Assembly: GCA_018136815.1 (NCBI GenBank)
Contig: CM030940.1
Coordinates: forward strand, 554,443 to 618,442
Direction of reading: 5' to 3'
Source: Isochrysis galbana
Taxonomy: Eukaryota; Haptophyta; Isochrysidales; Isochrysidaceae
DNA: 64,000 bases
In this document: positions 10,511 through 21,245 of the stretch, one piece after another
How positions within the stretch are numbered: position 1 is the stretch's first letter
How the letters are laid out: each line of letters opens with the position of its first letter
Notes under the pieces: generated by a model
Told to the model about the DNA's origin: nothing
The model's database searches: none
Seen by the model: the letters and a program-made list of their open reading frames with translations, nothing else
Made by a program: the position numbers and the translations under genes

Positions 10511-12289
10511 CAGAAAAAGAAAACATGCACCTCTGGGTGAAAAAAAATAATAACCTGGCCCTCTTTTGACGGAACGCGACTTCTGCCCATGAGCCTGTAG
10601 TCATCGCGTGTTCGACAAGGCCCCTTTGATGAGCCGCTACAACAAGCGGCGGGTGGTGGGTTGATGGGTTGATGTGCTCGAGATCGTTTTACGTTTTAGT
10701 AATGTGTGCGCTCTGAGTGTGTTGCCTAACAATGTATAGAAACAGTGAAATAATGTATGACCATTGATCCAATCCAACTACCAATTACTCTATGAGCTCG
10801 TCGGCTCGTCTACGGTCTAAGGCAAGGAAGCACGGGTGTGCGGCGGTGGGTAGGCGGTGGGGCTCGCTCGAACCTCGAAAAACAAAAATTTCGCGAAAAT
10901 TAGGGGAAGCTTGTCCGAAAATCAGTGCCAAAACACCGAAATTTTCGAAAGAAATTTGGGCAGGTCAGACGCGAAAACCTGGCCGGGGCCAATGCATGTT
11001 TACTGTAATTGTGAACCGCAGAGAAACAAGCTCCTATTCGCACGCACGGCGTCTCCATGGGGGCGCGCTGGTTCGTCAGGAAAAAGACACTGTGACTACT
11101 GCACCCTGCACCCTGCTGCCAAAAATAGATCAATCCTTAAAAGCACGTGGTAGATTTTCATAAATAACTATGGACATTTGATAGCTCAATTCGACTGATG
11201 TCCCACAATTGTCGGAACGACACCGGGGAGGGGGCAGGAAGAGGAAGAGGAAGAGGGGGGGTCCTGCAATTAGAACTTATACCATCCACATGACATGCAC
11301 ATGACATGCACATGACACATGGGGGTAGTTACCAAAAACACAACCAAACCTGAGGTTGCAGCCTCTGAGAGTGTGAGTGTCTCGTCGTGCCACACTTGAA
11401 GATAATAATGTTAAAAATCGCAGCAAATCTAAAAGTAAATAATCCCATTATGTAGCATCCAGAGATGCAAACCCAAATCCGAGCCGCACCAAAGCACCAA
11501 AAACCAAAAAGCTACATGTTATCCTGGTATCCCCCGATCGATCCCCCGAACCGTTTATCCTTGTATCCCCCGAACAGAATAAACTCCGACGCTTGAGGAG
11601 TCTCCCGCCGCGCTGCATTCTCCAGGGACCAGGGAACACCCCGCCCTGCCTGCTGATGAGAGATGTGGGGCGGCGGGCACGCGCAGGATAGCTCAAGACT
11701 GTGAGAGTTCCCCCCCCTCCTCCCCTCCCTCCTCCCGTCGCTCTCTTCTCGCTCTCTCTCCCTCGCCACGCCGTCTTTAAAAGTACATCTTCGTGTCCTC
11801 GGGCTTGGCGCCCCCCGGACCGGCCGGACTACAAATTCCCCCCCCGAGTCTCCCCCTCGTCCGTTGCGTCGCCTCAATAGAATGAATCTAATGTGTTTCC
11901 CCCCCTCTCTTCTCTATTTTCTCGGGGTCGGCTCCCTGGTCAGTCCGCTGGAAGACTGCTTCTCCTCCCGGCCCCCGCGCACCACGCGGCAGCTCGCTCT
12001 CTCTCTCTCTCTCCCTATGGCACGACGACGACGACGGGGCCTCTCTCTCTCTCTCCTCTCTCCTCTCTCTCTCCTTTCTTCTCCTCCTTCCTCTCGCTCC
12101 CTCTTCCCTGTGTGGCCATTCCTGGATGCTGAATCCTCGCCGCATCCTTTTACATATGAAACTTCTTCTAGAGTACTTTAAAGTAGTGGCCCTCGATCTG
12201 CCCCTTGTTCTCCTCGCCTGGTCCATTATATTGTATCTAGATGTCGCCGTGTTGTTCGTGGCAGAAACAACTCCTTCCATCTACCAGCA

Positions 12290-12329
12290 GCCCGTCTCCC
12301 TCTCCCTCTCTCTCTCTCTCTCGTCTCTG

Positions 12330-12385
<56 letters not shown>

Positions 12386-12452
12386 GTCTCTGTCTCTCTC
12401 TCTCTCTCGTCTCTCTCTCTCTCTCTCTCTCTCTCCCCCCCCCCCCCCCCCC
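12290..12452. repeat. CT microsatellite ending in poly-C
   Basis: An almost uninterrupted CT-dinucleotide tract with occasional CGT interruptions, followed by a run of C. It has no coding meaning; serine/leucine ORFs across it are artefacts of the repeat. Confidence 0.9.
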
Positions 12453-13411
12453 GTGAAGTATCCCCTCCTCCCTACCCCCGCAACTTCTCGTGTACACTCT
12501 GCCTGCATATCTCTATCTTTGCCCTTGCTCTCCCTCTCACTTCCTCTCCCTCTCTCCTTCTCTCGACTGCTGGTGGGCAGCCTTCTCCCCTTCCTCCTCT
12601 CAGCATTTGCTCTGGCCCGGGCCCCGGCCTCGCGCGCCGGGCTTCCTCTCGCCGCCCTGCCACAGCCGCGCTCCCGCTTCTTCCCCCCCCCCCCCCTTTC
12701 TCTGCCCACTCTCTCCCGCCCACACACTCCACTCCGATCTGATGCCCTCTCACCTCTCTTCATCCCCCTTCCTCCCTCCCTCACGCTCGGCCAGCCTGCC
12801 TGTCTTCCTCCTTCGCTCCCTCCCTCCCATCCGCTCTCCTGGCTCCTCTCTCCTTTCACCTCTGTCTTGACTCTCATTCTCACTTTAGCTCTCCTTTTGC
12901 TCACTTGTTCACCAACTTGCGTGTTCGCTTGCCTACTCCCCTTTTTCCTCTCCATCACGATCTCTCATTCTCGACCTCTCCCCCCCCCCCCCCATCTCGC
13001 CATCTCTCGCCCTCGCGCTCTCGCTCTCCTTCTCGCTCTCTCACTCTCCACCTCTCTGCTTCCTATTTGCCCTTCCTCCCTGCCCCCTCCTCTTGTGCCA
13101 TCCTGGCCTCGCTTGCTCTCTCCACCACATACCCCCCTTGTCCTGCCCGACAGGCGAAAGCCCATCCGCCGCGCCATCGTGAAATTTCGCTGTTTGGAGA
13201 CGCCCGTATCCTAAACCCCTTTTCCGCGCCCGCCCGAAGCCGTCAACCCTTTGACGGCTCCAGCGCAATCCCGCCCAGCAGGCCCCGAAGACGCCGCCCG
13301 GGCCGCTCGCGCGATGCCTTCGGTCGAGGAGAGGATCGAAACGCTTGAAGCGGAGATCACATCCCTCGTCAAGTCGCTCGAGGCGCGGGGCGAGGGACGG
13401 GCGAGACTGAC

Positions 13412-15202
13412 GTCTATGGCCGCCCCTTTCCCGTACCTGTCGACGTTGAGCACAAGGCAACCGTGCTCTTTCCCGTTCTATTCCGCGGCATTGTGCCCAA
13501 CACGCCGCAGCCGCACATGTACGCCTTCTGGGTTTCTTCCTTTGCCTTCTTCTGCACATTCTTTTCGGTCTTTGCCCCTGCTGCGCTGATGCCGTATATC
13601 CGTCGCGCGACCGAGGATGGCGGTATCGGCCTTACGGCAACAGAAATCGCCGACTCCGGCTCGGCGGCCGTCGGCGGTACAATTGTCATGCGTGTGCTCG
13701 CTGGCCCGCTGTGCGACAAAGTCGGCGCGCGCAAGACCTTTTTCATGCTGCTCTGGCTCGGCATTCCTGGCATCGTCACCCTCTCACTCGCACAGAGCGC
13801 CGGCGCCCTGATTGCCGCGCGCTTGCTGATTGGCCTCTCGCTCGCCACCTTCGTCACGTGCCAAGTCTGGTGCTCCCAGATGTTCGCGCGCGCCATTGTG
13901 GGCACCGCGAACGCCACAGCGGGCGGATGGGGCAACTTGGGCGGTGGCGTCACTCAGCTCGTGATGCCGTACGTGATGCTCGGCTTCCTCCGGGCGACGG
14001 GCACTGATGCCGCTGGCATCGACCGCGCGTGGCGGCTATGCATGATCGTGCCCGCCGCACTGCATATCCTTGCCTCGGTGCTCGTCATCTTGGGGCGCGA
14101 CCTACCCGATGGCAACTATCGCGAGCTCGAGACGTCGGGTGCCAAGGAGAAGGGGCGGGGCGCAACAGCCGCTCTCATCGGCTTCTCCAACGTCAATGCT
14201 TGGATCCTAGCCATCACCTACGGCTTTTGCTTCGGCGTCGAATTAACGATGAACAACAAGGCCGTGCTCTACTTCTACCGGTACTATGGCGTCACGCCGC
14301 AGATTGCTGGCGTGCTTGGCTCGTGCTTTGGCCTCATGAACATCTTTGCCCGTTCGTGGGGCGGAATCCTCTCCGACATGCTCAACGCCAAGTTCGGCAT
14401 GCGCGGCCGGCTATGGGCCTGTTGGATCATCCAGACACTCGAGGGCCTGATGTGCCTAATCATGGGTCTCATCACGATCGGCATGCCCTCGCCCGATCGC
14501 AAGCGGTGCGGCGACTCGCTCTGTGCCACAACAGATGCCGACTTGCAATGGGGCAAGTGGCAGACAACGAATCCGCCATACGGCTCGCCCTTCACTTACG
14601 GCATCACTTACACGTACAAGATCAACTCGACCAATGCAGCTCTGGTTATGCCGTGCGGCTCCGAGTCCATCGCCACTCCTGGCGAGGGCTGGCTCGTTGG
14701 GGAGGGCGGTGAGGAGACGCGGGTAGCCCTGCCGACCACCGACACCTTCATCGTCGTTGGTGACGTTGACAACCTAGAGTGCGTGCGCAACCAAGGGACG
14801 CTCGGCATCACCATGCTCGTCATGGTCGTCTTCTCCATCCTAGTGCAGATGGCCGAGGGCCTCCACTTTGGCATCGTGCCGTACGTCTCGCGGCCAGCCC
14901 TAGGCGTCGTCTCCGGCATGGTCGGGGCCGGTGGCAACATCGGGGCGGTCATCGGCTCCAAGGTGATCATCAGCGGGACCAAATCGACCGATCAGGGCTT
15001 TGTCGACCTCGGCATCACCATCATGACCCTCTCGCTGATCATGCACTTTATTTATTTCCCCGAGTACGGTTCCCTTCTGCTCCCTAAGGGCGCGCTGGGT
15101 AGGTATGACCCACAGCTTTACCAGCCGTCGGGTCAGACGCGAGGTGCCGACCAGATGGATTATTCCAAGGTGGCTGTTCGAAAGCAAGATAACAGCACCT
15201 GA
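13412..15202 (+). CDS. NNP-family nitrate/nitrite transporter (NRT2-like)
   Basis: A major-facilitator transporter of the nitrate-nitrite porter family, expected to import nitrate at the plasma membrane. Family-like residues begin near 13412 with a segment ending PVDVEHKAT, as in NRT2 N-termini, and run to the TGA at 15200-15202 (about 596 residues). Both NNP signatures are present: GGWGNLGGG in TM5 and GMVGAGGNIGAVIGS near TM11; the MFS loop appears as GPLCDKVGARK. Roughly twelve hydrophobic segments are visible. Two oddities. The frame has a TGA at 13346-13348 and no usable ATG near 13412; a plausible ATG at 13314 (MPSVEERIETLEAE) is in another frame, so a small intron or an indel near 13400 is needed. 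A roughly 100-residue polar loop with cysteines (RCGDSLC, MPCGSE, LECVRN) sits before TM9, where plant NRT2 has a short connection. Confidence 0.85.
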   Translation, partial: VYGRPFPVPVDVEHKATVLFPVLFRGIVPNTPQPHMYAFWVSSFAFFCTFFSVFAPAALMPYIRRATEDGGIGLTATEIADSGSAAVGGTIVMRVLAGPLCDKVGARKTFFMLLWLGIPGIVTLSLAQSAGALIAARLLIGLSLATFVTCQVWCSQMFARAIVGTANATAGGWGNLGGGVTQLVMPYVMLGFLRATGTDAAGIDRAWRLCMIVPAALHILASVLVILGRDLPDGNYRELETSGAKEKGRGATAALIGFSNVNAWILAITYGFCFGVELTMNNKAVLYFYRYYGVTPQIAGVLGSCFGLMNIFARSWGGILSDMLNAKFGMRGRLWACWIIQTLEGLMCLIMGLITIGMPSPDRKRCGDSLCATTDADLQWGKWQTTNPPYGSPFTYGITYTYKINSTNAALVMPCGSESIATPGEGWLVGEGGEETRVALPTTDTFIVVGDVDNLECVRNQGTLGITMLVMVVFSILVQMAEGLHFGIVPYVSRPALGVVSGMVGAGGNIGAVIGSKVIISGTKSTDQGFVDLGITIMTLSLIMHFIYFPEYGSLLLPKGALGRYDPQLYQPSGQTRGADQMDYSKVAVRKQDNST

Positions 15203-18125
15203 CAGCCACTGCACTTGGCCGGCCCTCTGTTTTCGGGCACATGGATTTATTGGGACCCAATGGCGCGTGATTCCGCCACACGAGCGCCTAGGAGGAGGTT
15301 GCATGAAGGTGACGGGCATCGACCGTTGTGGACGAGGATCGCGCATCGCGGATGCCCCGGCCTGGTTCGCCTCATCCGCGGATTTCTAGCCGCCAACAAA
15401 TGGTGTTTGCGTTGCCATCGCGTGTGGCTAGGCACGATACTCACAGGATTTCGCTTTGCTGATAAACGGCGTCGGTGGCTGCTGTTGCCTCAACTCATGC
15501 ATGCCGATCTCGACGGCATCGTGAATTGTGAGCGTGACGTTCACATCGAGAATGCTTACTCGTGCGCTTGCACGTTATTCGAAGCCTTGCCCTCCCTCAA
15601 TGAATGTGGTATTCATTGATGATTAGGTTGGGTGATTGGGACCTCGGACGTGGAGGATGATGTGATGGAGTTTGTGGTGCGTGGCGAGGTGGATCAATCG
15701 CCATTTCTAGGAACTCGCGAGACGGGCTTCGCCCTCCCCCCTCCACTCATCGCCTTGCCGGCCCTCGCTCACACCTCTTTTCGGAGAGAGCCGACCGGCC
15801 GATCGCTCTCCCGGGTAGAGACGCCGACCGACCGATCGCTCTCCCAGCGCTCGATCGATCCCTTCCCCTTCCTCGTTCCTCGTTCTCCCCCTCCGTTACT
15901 CTAGCGCTCTCGTGTCTGTCTCCGTGAGTGTCGCGCGCGCTCCCTTCGCTTTCTTTTCCCCGAGAGGGCGCGTCGCCCCCTACTATGGGTGTTGCTGGTA
16001 GGGGGCTATGGCTTTGTGCGCATGGCGTCTAGAAACCTCTTGAGATGCACGAACTAAAGCGGCAAGGGCGGGGCAGCCACGGAGAGGCCACTGGGGCTCA
16101 CTGAGGGCGGAGCATGGGGCACACTGGACACTGGGGGTGGACGGAGGCTCGGACACGAGGGTGGACGGAGGCTCGGACGCCAGCGGGTCGGTGCCGGCAC
16201 CAACACAGCACGCGGGAGACCCGAGGGGGGCTGTTCTAGATAGGGGTAGGCAGGAGCATATGTAGAAAAAAGTGCCCAAATATGTTTCAAAAATATGCCG
16301 TTCACCGTTCATATGTGAGGCGCTAGCCCCAATATGTCGAGAAAATATGCAGATATGTCGCCGCTGTACGAGCTGTGCGTGTACGCGCGTACGCGCGGCG
16401 GCATTAGAAAAAAATCTTTTCAAAATTTCCGCTACTTGTACGGCGCGATGCTACTCCCTTCTCCCTACTACCCGTCCTCATCTACCGTCAATCAACCCCT
16501 TTTGCTTTTGTCCCCTTCCCCAGTTCCCTCAAAGCTCAAAGCGGAGTCTTATAGGTCTCTGGGTTCGGGGAGGTCGTGCAATAAAAAATTTTTCCAACTG
16601 GGAAGGTGCTGGTCCGAAGTTTTTTCTTCAGTGAAGGTGCAGGTGAAGGTGAGAGTGCAAGAACTGCAGGTGCAGGTGAAGACACGGTGAACGGGGCGCG
16701 CTGGGCGGCCAGTAGCCCGCCAAGGTGGCTGCTGTTGATCGTGCTCGCGTGGGATTGCAAGTTGAGAGCCAAAATTGATCAAGTGGTGGGGCACACCACC
16801 CATGTTATCGGGAAAAATAAGCAGGCACCTGCACTGCACGCACACACCTTCACTCCAACTGCAACTGCGGCATCGACGCCACATACAGCTGCGGAGCCCG
16901 CGCGCGCACATCGAAGCCCGCGCGCACACACCCGTTCTATTCAAAACAAGATCCTCAAGCTGATTCATTCACTCATGCGGACAGGGGGGGGGCAGCAACG
17001 GAAGTGCAGCAGCAACAGAACAGCCCCGCGCTGAACGCATGAAGTGCACTCCAGCGGGGGGCCCATTTTCAGAGGCTGGGCACGTTGTTGTCGCTGTCGC
17101 TCGAACATGCTCCCTCCGCTGTTTCACCCTGCTTCGTTTCCTCGTGCTGTTCGTCCCCGGGTAAGGCTCCTGAGACTCCATCCTTGGCAACCCACGCGTC
17201 CGTAGGCGGCCTATCAACTTGGGTAGCGGGTGAAGATACTTGGGAAGGCTTGGGCACGGGTGCAGTGGTGACGGGGTCCGCGCGCGGCGGCGAGGGCGGA
17301 TTTGGCGGTGCAGAGGGCGGTGGTGGGTCCATAGGAACAGATTGAATCAATCTCTAGTGGGTGATTTCTAGCGAGAGACCACACACAACTCAGTAGGGGC
17401 TCAAGGGTACGAGGGGTCACGGTACGGCTTCGATCGCAGAGCGCTGCGACGGTCGCTGGGTGCGTACGAAGACACGCCACACCACTTTCTAACATAAACA
17501 AGGGCAACACGTAATAAACACGGGAGCGAGAGCCACGGTGGGTCAACAGAGAGAGCAAAGAAGGAACCAATTGATTGGCCAGAAGAGAACTCGTCGTCCT
17601 AGAGAAGGATTGCACACAGAAAAGGCGCGAAAGGGATTCATCCATGCTTAGTGAAGATCCTACAAGATTCATCGGCGAATAGCGTCTCAACGCGAGCACA
17701 GCGGCGTGCACTTTACCTATAGTTTTTCGTAGCTTAGTTAGCCATGGAGTAGCTGGTAGACTAAAAAAGTCTAGAAGCTTACAGAGCTGTTAGACTTACA
17801 GAGTCTGGATGCTTGAGGTTCTTGAGGGTGTACTTTAGCAAGCAAGATGCTCGCTACTTCCTTGGTCATCATCAACACGTGCTTACTACTCCCTTGATCT
17901 CCATGCCTGGGTGATCAGTCCAGAGCTAGAGCATATTCATATTCCGAGTAGAAAGAAGCCTGTAGAAGCTGCTTGGCCACGTGGGTATAATGGTAGACCA
18001 ACATTGAATGAAGTGTAGTGATTGATAGAAGCGTGGAGACGTCGTAGACGTAGAGATAGACATAAGAACGAAGATTGATGATTTACCATCGCGGTTATAA
18101 CGGTAGAGCGGAAAATAGCGAAATA
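15203..18125. other. Intergenic region with dispersed repeats
   Basis: No gene is supported. About 16405-16500 is an inverted copy of the LINE-related repeat at 9565-9660. About 16575-16690 shares CCAACTGGGAAG and GCAGGTGAAG blocks with 27430-27530. A Pro/Gly-rich ORF pair around 17069-17350 is open on both strands and cannot be assigned. About 17940-18110 encodes two short related strings, WPRGYNGRPTLNEV and YHRGYNGRAENSEI, from a degenerate direct repeat of unknown origin. Confidence 0.4.
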
Positions 18126-18600
18126 GCCTGCAGAGGCTCGCGAATGCGACACTGCAGCTGCTGCAAGTTCTTCTGCTGCGCCACCACCTGCATTAGCTCC
18201 AAATCTCACTGCCCAGCAGAAAGACAAAATCGCCGACACTCTGCTTCAAAGCATTAACTACGGCCGCGACGCCCCACTGCTCTCGCTGCCCCTCAAGCTT
18301 ACTGACCGCTGCTTTGCGGGGCAGACGAAGTCAGCGGGTGCTTGGATGCTGGACATGCTGCAAGCAGTTGGCATCCAGATCCAGAGCCCTCGTGAGTCGC
18401 AAGCTAACTTCACCTGGGCAAAGATGGTGCAAGTTATCGACGACGAGGACGTTCAGGCCGCGTTCCCATGCGAAGAGAAGGCTCTGTCTTCTCTGGAGTT
18501 CACGGTGTAGCCCTTCTTCTGCACCGACGCCAACATGCAGCACCTGGGAGGGCGCGCGTTTGTTTTGCTCAGCGAACAGGTCGACACTACCATCAGGTGA
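18126..18600 (+). pseudogene. Hypothetical coding exon with an in-frame stop
   Basis: An open frame follows a possible CTGCAG acceptor and runs from about 18126 to a TAG at 18507-18509 (about 127 residues). The same frame continues for another 30 residues (PFFCTDANMQHLGGRAFVLL) to a TGA at 18599, directly at a CAG|GTGAGG donor-like site. The translation is protein-like: an Ala/Pro-rich lead, then an amphipathic section with LTAQQKDKIADTLLQSINYG and GAWMLDMLQAVGIQ. I recognise no family. The internal TAG suggests a decayed gene, a sequencing error or wrongly placed splice sites. The antisense ORF over the same stretch is its shadow. Confidence 0.35.
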
Positions 18601-18717
18601 GGCAGCCACAACTGTACTCCCGCTGCTTCCTGACCCTCTTAGCCGCTTGCCGCGCAGTATAGCTTTGGCGCTGCAGGACCCTGCGCAGGCAACGCTCACA
18701 AGCTCACTGCACACACA

Positions 18718-19017
18718 CTAATGCATGTGTACTGACACATCGTGGTCACCGCCTGCAGTGTCAATGGATGCGAACGTAACGTCCCTCGCGTCCGGTCGGC
18801 GCAAGGGGCTTGCAAGTACTCCATCGGTGGCATCTATATGATGTCGGGGGCATCCGGTCCGGGCTTCTAGAGGGTCGCCTACCGATGAAGCTGGGGGGGA
18901 AGGGGAGGAGCCGGAAGATTCAAGTGTGGGAGTGCATGTGATCTCCAGTGGGATAGCGCAGGCTTTGGATGCCTTGGAGTCGTGATTCATATCATAATAT
19001 CGCCACTCATCGTGCAA
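18718..19017 (-). CDS. Hypothetical short ORF
   Basis: A 99-codon minus-strand frame without an ATG at its opening; the first ATG is about ten codons in. The translation has protein-like composition (ACAIPLEITCTPTLESSGSS, then an acidic C-terminus) but no recognisable domain. It could be a terminal exon of an unseen gene or a chance ORF. Confidence 0.2.
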   Translation of the reverse strand: MHDEWRYYDMNHDSKASKACAIPLEITCTPTLESSGSSPSPPASSVGDPLEARTGCPRHHIDATDGVLASPLRRPDARDVTFASIDTAGGDHDVSVHMH

Positions 19018-19220
19018 AGCTTCGAGTTGTGTTATGCGCCCGGACGGCGCCGCGCTTTATTTTTAGGCCCTGCGCAGAGACGACTGCGCATCGCATAGGT
19101 ATAGGTATCGGTAGACTTGTAGCGGTGCACTCCTAGCTCCTAGGCGAGAGAGTGGTTAGGCTGAGGCCCACCCACACCCTTGTGGCCAGGCATACCCCTT
19201 TTGTACATGATTTGGCTGAG

Positions 19221-19420
19221 CCTACATGTGAAACACAGTCAAACTTAGAAATAAAACAGCAAATAAAACAGTATGTTTTTTGCCGTCGAAAAAAAACAGA
19301 GAAAAACAGTGTAAAAAACAAAAGTGCCGGGTGGGGGGGCCGCCCGAAATAAAACAGCGAAAAACATATGTTTTGGGCCTCCGAAAAAAAAACACTGTTC
19401 CTGCGTGTTTCACATGTAGG
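19221..19420. mobile_element. 200-bp MITE
   Basis: Perfect 16-bp inverted repeats, CCTACATGTGAAACAC at 19221-19236 and its complement at 19405-19420, bound a 200-bp AT-rich segment. Flanking octamers TGGCTGAG (19213-19220) and TGGTTGAG (19421-19428) differ by one base and look like an 8-bp target-site duplication, as expected for hAT-type elements. The interior has two imperfect direct repeats (GAAATAAAACAGC... followed by an A-run). No coding capacity. Confidence 0.7.
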
Positions 19421-19761
19421 TGGTTGAGTTATCAGCATTTGCAACTTGGAAGGACAAAATGACAGGAGACAAGTATACTATTAGAATCACAGGCCGCGCA
19501 GGCCAGCGGGCCGCATGCCGCACCGGTCGTGAAGGTGCACACCTGAAGCTGTTAGTGTGCCGGCAGGCTGACCACCCTCCATGCCCATGGCTACCTTTGG
19601 GGGGGGCCCAGGCCCCCATTGGCAAGAAAACCAAGGGGAAGGACTAGAGTGCTAGGAGTTGGCTACACACCGAGTAGTAGAGTAGTAGAGTGGAGTACAA
19701 ATTTGTGGCCGACGAGAGCGAGCATGCGGCTGGGAGAGAGAGAGGGAGGCTGGAGAGCGCG

Positions 19762-21245
19762 ATGGTGAGCGGCTGGGCTTGCTCGCTGCGAGCGCTCAGC
19801 CTGCGTGCGTCGGCGGAGGAGGAATCGCTCGACGTGCGCGGCGTGCTGTGGCTGGAGCATGTCAACCTGGCTGTCGGTGCGCTCCACCTCGGCAAGACAG
19901 CCTCGCCACACGCTTGGTGTCTCTTTCTTCTGTGGTGGAGAGAGAGAGGGGGAGAGAGGGAGGGAGGGAGGGAGAGGAAGAGCGGGGAAGCGAGAGGGAA
20001 CGAGCGAACGATGCAGTGCGGGAATGGTAGAGAGCGAGATGTGATGTGAGGCCGGGAGGGGGGGGGGGGCAGATGCGAGGATGGAGAAGGGGGGAGTTGA
20101 GAGGAAGGCAGAAATTGGGGATGGAGCTGGCTTCTTGTGACAGCAAAGAGGCGCGAACGGTGGCTGACGAGGGCGAGGGCGATGCTGGTTGCAAGGACGA
20201 CGAGCAGGCGGGCGATGCGCAAATATACCTGATTTCCCTTTGACTTCACTGTGCACAGGTGATCGTTCGCAAGCAGAGGCCTTCTACATTGACTTCCTCG
20301 GGCTGACGTCCGACCCTTCACCGTCCTTCCATGTCAATTTGGGCATGCAGCAGTTCCACCTCCAGCTCGATGCGCCAGCCATGCGAATCTCGGGCGTGGT
20401 GGGGCTTGCGCTACCTAGCCTCGACACCATTCGAGCACGCACGGGGAACGCAGCCACCGCATTGAAGGGCACAGAATTCACCATTCTCCATGACGTGCCC
20501 GAGTCGATGCTGGTGCGCTGTCCATGGGGCAACGTATTCCTCTGCATGCCCATGTCCCCGGCAGCGGCCGCACCGACAGTGGTTCCTCCCCCACCCAAGC
20601 TGGTGGCCATGCAGACGGACCTTGACAGAGGGATGGGAGTCGTTGGCGGTGCGCGCGCGCCCCTCTGAGGTCCACCGATGACTGGGCGCACTGGTGCTCC
20701 GATAAGCCCAGGTTGTGTGTGCGCCCTAACAGCCTCTGCCCTTCCTGTCCCCCTTGCAAGGTCCGGGCATCCGCTTTGTCGAGTTCCTTGTTCCTCGCGG
20801 CAAGGCATGGGCTGCTGGCCGCTTCTATGAGCAGATGCTAGGGTGCGACGTGGCATACTCGTCGGCTGAGTTAACGGGCGGTGGCGCCGTCGCAATCGTC
20901 TGCATGGGTCCCAATGTGCACGTGTGCATGAGCGAAGGTCCAGACGGAAGCGGTCTCACCGACGAGCAGGCTGCATTCATGCAGGGCGTACATATCGCTA
21001 TCTACATCTCGGGGTTCCGCCGCGTGTTCGAGGAGTTCGAGCGGCGAGAGCTGGTGTGGACAAATCCACGCTTCGTTCACTTGGACACTTGCGACTCATG
21101 GGAGGAGGCGCGGGCTTGCCGTCAGTTCCGCTTCCGCTACGTGATTGACCCGGAGAGCTGCGAGCAGGTCATTGAACTTGAACACGAGACACGGGCGCTG
21201 CGGCACTTTCAGTACCGCAAGACTGTCACCTACGTGCCCACGTGA
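19762..21245 (+). CDS. Double VOC (glyoxalase/dioxygenase-fold) protein
   Basis: Three exons, 19762-19876, 20259-20648 and 20761-21245, both introns in phase 1 with identical GTGCGC donors and CACAG/GCAAG acceptors, give 329 residues. Splicing restores the first VOC motif exactly: LEHVNLAVGDRSQAEAFYID with FLGL next, typical of the start of a glyoxalase/bleomycin-resistance module. The second module starts at the exon 2/3 join (GIRFVEFLVP, then AGRFYEQMLGCDV) and contains GVHIAIYISGFRRVFEEFE. VOC proteins bind a metal with residues from paired beta-alpha-beta-beta-beta units; His in the first motif and HIAIY in the second are candidate ligands. The reaction is not determinable. A Pro-rich linker (about residues 140-165) joins the halves. 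It could be a glyoxalase-like enzyme or a non-enzymatic VOC protein. Confidence 0.75.

Larger units (their letters stand above)
8689..13311. other. Repeat-rich intergenic region
   Basis: No host gene is supported. About 9310-9440 holds many spaced copies of GAGCAACTT. About 9565-9660 belongs to a dispersed LINE-related repeat also seen at about 16405-16500 (inverted) and 47910-48012. About 9666-9770 has a short internal duplication (CCTTGGAGAT...TTCGCTGCTT). About 10190-10510 is a diverged copy of the gag start of the Ty3-like element. About 11165-11226 and 11270-11390 match parts of 59969-60022 and 60660-60740. CT-rich microsatellites cover 12000-12100 and 12290-12434, followed by a poly-C run to about 12452. 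The long ORF across 12126-13214 is a translation of these CT repeats. Confidence 0.55.

Noticed and set aside
12126-13214. 362-codon plus-strand ORF
   Set aside because: A translation of CT microsatellites and C-rich sequence (serine/leucine/proline only); no domain.
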